From NCBI GenBank assembly GCA_017503305.1, contig JAFVTJ010000113.1, positions 1-9,040 of the forward strand: a stretch of 9,040 nt of DNA, given 5' to 3'. This DNA comes from Clostridia bacterium. GTDB lineage: Bacteria; Bacillota_A; Clostridia; Oscillospirales; Acutalibacteraceae. The notes beneath the pieces are model-generated. The model ran no database searches. It worked only from the letters and a program-made list of their open reading frames with translations, and was not told where the DNA came from. The translations under genes were made by a program, and so were the position numbers. Numbering within the stretch: position 1 is the first letter of the stretch; each line of letters begins with the position of its first letter. Shown here piece after piece: positions 5,565 through 9,040 of this stretch.

Positions 5565-5584
5565 ACCTTGGTGCGAGTGATGGG
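5557..5584. repeat. Direct repeat copy B: authentic 3' end of tRNA-Leu and 3' flank
   Basis: This is the copy that belongs to the intact tRNA gene (tRNA part 5569-5584). It differs from copy A at one position (C at 5567, T at 5376). The two copies are offset by 191 bp and enclose the GC-rich insert, an arrangement like the duplicated core left when an element uses a tRNA 3' end as target. Confidence 0.85.
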
Positions 5585-5653
5585 ACTTGAACCCATACGT
5601 CGGTTGACACACGCCCCTCAAACGTGCCTGTCTGCCTGTTCCAGCACACTCGC
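5569..5653 (-). tRNA. tRNA-Leu (anticodon GAG)
   Basis: Reads CUC/CUU leucine codons. All parts fold: acceptor GCGAGTG/CACTCGC, a 3-bp D-stem CTG/CAG, and anticodon stem CACGT/GCGTG around loop TTGAGGG (anticodon complement at 5617-5619). A 13-nt class II variable region holds a GTC/GAC stem, and the T-arm is ATGGG-TTCAAGT-CCCAT. The long variable arm and discriminator A fit tRNA-Leu. CCA is encoded in the genome (5571-5569). It has its own consensus promoter and terminator. Confidence 0.96.
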
Positions 5654-5682
5654 AAATCATATTCGCTTTTAAGCGCTCAATT

Positions 5683-5711
5683 ATTATATCAAATAGTATA
5701 AGCGTTGTCAA
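5683..5711 (-). promoter_or_regulatory. Consensus promoter of tRNA-Leu
   Basis: On the - strand, TTGACA (5711-5706) and TATAAT (5688-5683) are spaced by exactly 17 bp, a perfect match to the sigma-A consensus as expected for a stable RNA gene. The predicted start is near 5676, leaving about 23 nt to be removed from the tRNA 5' end by RNase P. Confidence 0.9.
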
Positions 5712-5763
5712 CAATAAATTTTAAAAAATTTGTTGTCGTTTTTTCACTCCGTCTTTTCACTAT

Positions 5764-5796
5764 AAAAAAAGCCACCCCCCTCGTGCGAGGGAGGTG
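5764..5796 (-). terminator. Terminator of proS
   Basis: On the - strand, CACCTCCCTCG (5796-5786) pairs with CGAGGGGGGTG (5783-5773), with one mismatch. GGC and seven T follow (5770-5764). It ends the prolyl-tRNA synthetase gene 19 nt after its stop. Confidence 0.88.
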
Positions 5797-5814
5797 AAAT
5801 ATGATTTTATTATC

Positions 5815-7044
5815 TTAATACGCCTTGCCCCAATAGAGCATGTGTTTTGCTTCCTTGCCGCAGCAAACGCATTTGCCGTCGATGGTGGCTTGTTCAAAGG
5901 GAATACAGCGTGAGGTTACGCCTGCGATTTCCTTTAGTTTGTCTTCACATTCTCTATCGCCACACCACATAGCACGGATAAAGCCGGGCTTGTTTTCGGC
6001 GATATCGGTCATTTCTTCAAGATTGTGTGCGTCGTAGGTCATACTCTCGCGGCGGGCGAGTGCCTTATCGTAAAGACCTTGCTGTACAGCCGCCAAAAGC
6101 TCGGGAATCTTGGTTTCAAGCTCGTCAAGGCTTAATACAGTCTTTTCGCCGTTGTCGCGTCTTACAGCCACGCAAACGTTATTTTCAATATCACGGGGAC
6201 CAAGCTCAATTCTAAGCGGAACGCCCTTCATTTCGTATTCGGCAAACTTCCAACCGGGAGATTGGTCGGTAATATCAATCTTAGCGCGGCAAACCTTATT
6301 TAAACGCTCGTAAACTTCGGTAGCCTTTTCGGTTACGCCTTTCTTATGGGTTGCGATGGGAACTACAACGGTTTGAATGGGTGCAATCATCGGAGGAAGC
6401 ACAAGGCCGTTATCGTCGCCGTGGGTCATAATAATCGCGCCGATAAGACGGGTTGTAACACCCCATGAAGTCTGGAAGGGGAATACCGGCTGATTGTTTT
6501 TATCGGTATAGGTTACTTCAAATGCACGGGAGAAGCCGTCGCCAAAGAAGTGTGAAGTACCGCTTTGTAAAGCCTTACCGTCGTGCATTAAAGCTTCGAT
6601 AGTGTATGTAGCTTCAGCGCCTGCAAAGCGTTCCTTCTCGGTCTTGATACCCTTTACAACCGGCATTGCCATATATTCTTCTGCAAACTTTGCGTAAACG
6701 TTAAGCTGTTGGATTGTTTCAGCTTCGGCCTCTTCGCGAGTAGCGTGAAGGGTGTGACCTTCCTGCCACAAGAATTCACGTGAACGTAAGAAAGGACGGG
6801 TGGTCTTTTCCCAACGAACAACGCTGCACCATTGGTTGTAAAGCTTAGGTAAATCGCGGTAGGAATGAACAATATTCTTAAAATGGTCGCAGAAAAGGGT
6901 TTCAGAAGTGGGGCGAACGCAAAGTCTTTCTTCAAGCTTTTCTTCACCGCCGTGGGTAACCCAGGCAACCTCGGGAGCAAAGCCTTCAACGTGGTCCTTT
7001 TCTTTTTGCAAAAGGCTTTCGGGAATGAACATAGGCATATACAC
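5815..7044 (-). CDS. proS: ProRS main open frame (catalytic core, anticodon-binding and C-terminal zinc-type domains)
   Basis: This is the 409-residue frame that a gene caller would report. Counting from MYMPMF, it has RPTSE (44-48) and class II motif 2 ([17 protein letters not shown], 75-91, ATP-binding Arg77 and Glu79, then FLWQEGHT). A proline-site segment follows ([12 protein letters not shown], 161-172). Motif 3 is at 195-211 ([17 protein letters not shown], Arg199). The anticodon-binding domain spans about 222-325. The C-terminal domain has Cys361, Cys366, Cys392 and Cys395 in a zinc-ligand-like pattern and ends in the aromatic WGKAY typical of this subgroup. Motifs 2 and 3 are about 120 residues apart, so the editing domain found in longer bacterial enzymes is absent. 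The ATG at 7044 has no ribosome binding site and is internal to the gene; the real start is in the other frame at 7247. Confidence 0.88.
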   Translation of the reverse strand: MYMPMFIPESLLQKEKDHVEGFAPEVAWVTHGGEEKLEERLCVRPTSETLFCDHFKNIVHSYRDLPKLYNQWCSVVRWEKTTRPFLRSREFLWQEGHTLHATREEAEAETIQQLNVYAKFAEEYMAMPVVKGIKTEKERFAGAEATYTIEALMHDGKALQSGTSHFFGDGFSRAFEVTYTDKNNQPVFPFQTSWGVTTRLIGAIIMTHGDDNGLVLPPMIAPIQTVVVPIATHKKGVTEKATEVYERLNKVCRAKIDITDQSPGWKFAEYEMKGVPLRIELGPRDIENNVCVAVRRDNGEKTVLSLDELETKIPELLAAVQQGLYDKALARRESMTYDAHNLEEMTDIAENKPGFIRAMWCGDRECEDKLKEIAGVTSRCIPFEQATIDGKCVCCGKEAKHMLYWGKAY

Positions 7045-7247
7045 GTTTTCGTGGCCCTTTCCTTAAACATATTATCAAGATTTTTTTGAATATTTTCCCA
7101 AATAGCGTAGCCGTAAGGGCGAATAATCATACAGCCCTTAACCGAAGAATAGTCAATAAGCTCGGCTTTTACGCAAACGTCGGTATACCATTTGGCAAAA
7201 TCTTCATCCATAGAAGTAATTGCTTTTACTAATTTTTCTTTAGCCAT
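5815..7247 (-). pseudogene. proS: Prolyl-tRNA synthetase (ProRS), complete but broken by an apparent 1-base deletion
   Basis: Charges tRNA-Pro with proline in the cytoplasm. Starting at ATG 7247, the frame reads MAKEKLVKAITSMDEDFAKW and continues through YSSVKGCMIIRPYGYAIWENIQ, as in archaeal/eukaryotic-type ProRS. It then leaves the expected [16 protein letters not shown] path after NMFKE. Restoring one base between 7058 and 7057 gives the codon for Thr and rejoins the long frame at [10 protein letters not shown]. The repaired protein would be 477 residues, the normal size of the short ProRS form that lacks the bacterial editing insertion. Everything else is conserved and no other stop is seen, so a sequencing or assembly error is as likely as a real mutation. 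An in-frame ATG at 7283 (MKGRVV...) with AAGG 5 nt before it is a possible longer start, but it is unlike the family N-terminus. Confidence 0.85.
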
Positions 7248-7307
7248 AGTAAATGTGTGAAAACACACAACCCTGCCTTTCATAAGTGCCTTTATAAATC
7301 TTTTAAT

Positions 7308-7336
7308 ATTATAAAATAAATAACATAATTTTGCAA
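7308..7336 (-). promoter_or_regulatory. Promoter of proS
   Basis: On the - strand, -35 TTGCAA (7336-7331) and -10 TATAAT (7313-7308) are spaced by 17 bp, with a start near 7301. The leader to ATG 7247 is only about 54 nt, too short for a T-box. It contains AGGCAGGG followed by a TGTGTG-TTTT-CACACA hairpin (7269-7254). Confidence 0.65.
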
Positions 7337-7363
7337 CCTTTTTTGTATAATATAAAAAAAGTA

Positions 7364-7392
7364 TTGACAAATGCTAAAAGAAAACATATTAT
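7364..7392 (+). promoter_or_regulatory. Promoter of acpP
   Basis: -35 TTGACA (7364-7369, perfect) and -10 TATTAT (7387-7392) are spaced by 17 bp, with a start near 7399. It is divergent from the proS promoter; the two share an AT-rich region of about 195 bp without other genes. Confidence 0.85.
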
Positions 7393-7441
7393 TTTATATA
7401 GCGTTTCTTTTTTTCGACAAATTATTTAGGAGGATTTATTT

Positions 7442-7669
7442 ATGACATTTGATAAAATAAAGGTGATTTTAGCCGACCAACTCGACGTTGATGCAGATAC
7501 ATTAACCCTTGATACCGATATGGCAAGAGACCTTAATGCAGACAGTCTTGACGTTGTAGAAGTTTTAATGTCTATTGAAGATGAATTTGGTGTAGAAATT
7601 CCTGATGAAGAAATTGAAAACATTAAAACTATCGGCAATTTGGTTGAATACATCGAAAATAACGCATAA
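7442..7669 (+). CDS. acpP: Acyl carrier protein
   Basis: Carries growing acyl chains as thioesters during fatty acid synthesis in the cytoplasm. The 75 residues are the standard length. They form a four-helix acidic protein with the phosphopantetheine site Asp34-Ser35-Leu36 in the context DLNADSLDVVEVLMSIEDEF. Ser35 is the residue loaded by the holo-ACP synthase. AGGAGG (7428-7433) lies 8 nt before the ATG. It stands as a single-gene unit between its own promoter and terminator and not beside fabD/fabF or plsX, with which acpP often clusters. The strong signals fit a very abundant protein. Confidence 0.96.
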   Translation: MTFDKIKVILADQLDVDADTLTLDTDMARDLNADSLDVVEVLMSIEDEFGVEIPDEEIENIKTIGNLVEYIENNA

Positions 7670-7674
7670 AATTT

Positions 7675-7701
7675 AACCCCCTTGGTAACAAGGGGGTTTT
7701 T
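7675..7701 (+). terminator. Terminator of acpP
   Basis: AACCCCCTTG (7675-7684) pairs perfectly with CAAGGGGGTT (7689-7698) around loop GTAA, with T-run 7697-7701. It lies 5 nt after the stop. Confidence 0.92.
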
Positions 7702-7702
7702 G

Positions 7703-7731
7703 TTGCAAAAAAATTTAAAATGTAGTAAAAT
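7703..7731 (+). promoter_or_regulatory. Probable promoter of the RnfD-like gene
   Basis: TTGCAA (7703-7708) and TAAAAT (7726-7731) are separated by 17 bp, with a start near 7738 and about 22 nt to the ATG. The boxes are weaker than those of acpP. The position directly after the acpP terminator supports independent transcription. Confidence 0.55.
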
Positions 7732-7759
7732 AAAATATATCATTTTAAGGAGCTTTTAA

Positions 7760-8800
7760 ATGAGTATACTACTAAAAATTAAAGGCGCAACAATAAATGC
7801 AGTAAAAAAGGTTGCTTTGTTTTTTACCGTAATTAGACCAAACGAAAGACAAGCTTTAACCAATTTGGATTTAGCCGAAATTTTTTTAGCCTTATTGCCT
7901 GCGGGCATTTTTGGTTGCTTGCTGTTTGGCAAAAGGGCAATTATAACCCTTGCTCTTTGCGCGGCGGTTTGCCTTTTGGTTGCCTTTTTGTGGGACGTTA
8001 TATTTAACAGAAAAAATCTTAAAATAGATTTTAAATCGGCCTTAATGGGCTATATTTTAGGCCTTACAATAACAAGCGGTGTTAAATTGCCTTACATAAT
8101 AGTGATAAGCGTTTTAACGACTATAATTTCAAAGGCGTTTTTCCGTAATAATCCGCTAAGCCTGGTTTTCCCTGTTTTAATTGCTAAGGTTTTCTTTTCG
8201 GTATTCTTTTTTAAGGCTTTTTCGGCTTTTCCCTTGCCGTTTGAAAACGTCACAACCGAAATGACACCCATTATGTATCTGTTTGAAAGCTACCCGCCTG
8301 ATTTTGCCGCAAAGGACCTGTTCTTCGGTTTGCACAGTGGCTACATTGGGCAAACTTCGGAATGTCTTATAATTGTGGGTGCAATTTATCTAATGCTTCG
8401 CAAGTTTATAAACCCCATAATATGCGGCTTTTTCCTTGCAACGTCGGCCTTTTTATCTATCATCTTCAAGCAAGATTTAGCACTTTCGCTTTTGGGTGGC
8501 GGACTGTTTTTCACAGCATTGTTTTTAACAATGGATTACTGCCTGATGCCCAACGCAATTTATAAGAAGATTTTATACGGCATAACCTGTGGTATATTAA
8601 CCTTTTCGATAAGGCCCATGCTTGGCGGCGAGGGTGCGTTGCTTGCGGTTTTAATTTGCAACGTGGCGTTTTCTATCGTTACTCGCCGCAATATTAAACG
8701 ACTTATTAAATTTTTCAAACACCCCAATTTTAGAAGGCTTTTTGAAAAACTGTGGCAAATAGTTTTAAAAGCATTTAAAATCAAAAAGAGCGAACGTTAA
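7760..8800 (+). CDS. RnfD/NqrB-family membrane protein (electron transport complex subunit D-like)
   Basis: An integral membrane protein of 346 residues, within the usual RnfD range, with about nine to ten hydrophobic segments between 38 and 308. In RNF complexes subunit D carries covalently bound FMN and helps couple ferredoxin:NAD electron flow to ion pumping. Family marks are GYIGQTSECLIIVGAIYLML (194-213; usually G.IGE.S), the LTMDYCLMPNA segment (256-266; usually TD..T.P) and SIRPMLGGEGALLAVLICN (283-301). At the flavin site, which is normally S/T-x-A-T-P, the sequence is Thr166-Glu-Met-Thr169-Pro, so the small residue is replaced by Met. The other rnf genes (C, G, E, A, B) are absent here. 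A strongly basic tail (309-346) follows the last segment. AAGGAG (7747-7752) lies 7 nt before the ATG. The family assignment is firm; a role in a working RNF complex is not. Confidence 0.82.
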   Translation: MSILLKIKGATINAVKKVALFFTVIRPNERQALTNLDLAEIFLALLPAGIFGCLLFGKRAIITLALCAAVCLLVAFLWDVIFNRKNLKIDFKSALMGYILGLTITSGVKLPYIIVISVLTTIISKAFFRNNPLSLVFPVLIAKVFFSVFFFKAFSAFPLPFENVTTEMTPIMYLFESYPPDFAAKDLFFGLHSGYIGQTSECLIIVGAIYLMLRKFINPIICGFFLATSAFLSIIFKQDLALSLLGGGLFFTALFLTMDYCLMPNAIYKKILYGITCGILTFSIRPMLGGEGALLAVLICNVAFSIVTRRNIKRLIKFFKHPNFRRLFEKLWQIVLKAFKIKKSER

Positions 8801-8814
8801 GTTCGCTCTTTTTT
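8783..8814. terminator. Bidirectional terminator between the RnfD-like gene and the 3D-domain gene
   Basis: AAAAAGAGCGAAC (8783-8795) pairs with GTTCGCTCTTTTT (8801-8813) around loop GTTAA. It is followed by more T on both strands. The left arm contains the last codons of the RnfD-like gene and the right edge overlaps the stop codon of the - strand gene, a very compact convergent junction. Confidence 0.9.
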
Positions 8815-9040
8815 AGTTTAGAATATAAATTTCTGCTGTGCGTACACCAAAGTTGACGCATTCTTTTTCGGTATCAAAGAAAAGGTCAATACCGGTGGGG
8901 TGTCTTTTAACAAATCCGCCTGTGTCGGCAGCAACTGCATAACCGTAGATGTATTTGCCGTCGGTTGTTTTAATAAACATTTCGGTGCCGTAGGGAATAA
9001 CCTTGGGGTTAACCGCAATATAACCGGGTTGGGGCTTAAC
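8813..9040 (-). CDS. 3D-domain protein, C-terminal 75 residues; 5' end outside window
   Basis: The - strand reading from 9040 to the TAA at 8815-8813 gives a complete 3D (Asp-Asp-Asp) domain end: PGYIAVNPKVIPYGTEMFI, then GYAVAADTGGFVK, then GIDLFFDTEKECVNFGVR and the terminal strand TAEIYILN. The domain is a double-psi beta barrel related to the MltA lytic transglycosylase catalytic core. It occurs at the C-terminus of YabE/resuscitation-factor-like cell wall proteins of Firmicutes. The likely catalytic aspartates are in AADTGG (residue 39 of the visible part) and GIDLFF (52). The N-terminal part, often a signal peptide with DUF348/G5 or peptidoglycan-binding modules, is not visible, so the full architecture and exact name are open. 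The stop lies inside the shared terminator. Confidence 0.88.
   Translation of the reverse strand, partial: VKPQPGYIAVNPKVIPYGTEMFIKTTDGKYIYGYAVAADTGGFVKRHPTGIDLFFDTEKECVNFGVRTAEIYILN

Noticed and set aside
7247..7301. T-box riboswitch upstream of proS
   Set aside because: The predicted leader is about 54 nt and no specifier loop or antiterminator bulge sequence is seen.
7248..7370. N-terminal extension of the ProRS frame upstream to 7370
   Set aside because: It crosses the predicted promoter and transcript start, and the extra residues do not look like any ProRS; only the ATG at 7283 remains a weak alternative.
7426..7743. - strand 105-codon frame covering acpP
   Set aside because: It is the antisense shadow of the acyl carrier protein gene and runs through its terminator.
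8818..9018. - strand 66-codon frame antiparallel or out of frame to the 3D-domain gene
   Set aside because: Another - strand frame gives a clear 3D domain through the same bases; this one is an out-of-frame shadow.

Overview
The window looks like ordinary chromosomal DNA of a low-GC Gram-positive bacterium, most likely a gut-type Clostridia (Oscillospiraceae/Ruminococcaceae-like). This is an inference from the lipobox signal peptide, AGGAGG-type ribosome binding sites, consensus sigma-A promoters, a YerC-family TrpR-like protein, a 3D-domain protein, the short (archaeal-like) prolyl-tRNA synthetase and an RnfD-like membrane protein. No phage, transposase or CRISPR array was found.

Positions 1-3460 (+ strand) hold the 3' end of a solute-binding protein gene, closed by a terminator. 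A complete polar amino acid ABC uptake operon follows: lipoprotein binding protein, permease, ATPase, and a TrpR/YerC-like regulator as the last gene. The operon has its own near-consensus promoter (664-692) and a 165-nt leader with a six-codon ORF. A hairpin plus U-run between binding-protein and permease genes probably sets the stoichiometry. A shared bidirectional terminator (3470-3496) separates it from the next unit.

Positions 3501-5265 (- strand) hold two overlapping or abutting paralogous XRE-type regulator genes under one promoter. They converge on the transporter operon.

Positions 5283-5711 hold a tRNA-Leu(GAG) gene (- strand, CCA encoded) with a perfect consensus promoter and its own terminator. 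Downstream is an unusual GC-rich, hairpin-rich insert. The insert is bounded by a second copy of the tRNA 3' end and of the terminator arm. It looks like a tRNA-associated repeat and is the most unusual structure here.

Positions 5764-7336 (- strand) hold a prolyl-tRNA synthetase gene that is complete except for an apparent one-base deletion near 7057/7058, which puts its N-terminal ~64 codons in another frame. Divergent from it are acpP (acyl carrier protein, single-gene unit) and then a stand-alone RnfD/NqrB-like membrane protein whose flavin-attachment motif is degenerate. A terminator shared by convergent genes follows, then the 3' end of a 3D-domain (cell-wall hydrolase-like) gene on the - strand that runs out of the window.

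The genes are mostly independent housekeeping units rather than one system. The tightest functional link is the transporter operon with its own TrpR-like regulator.
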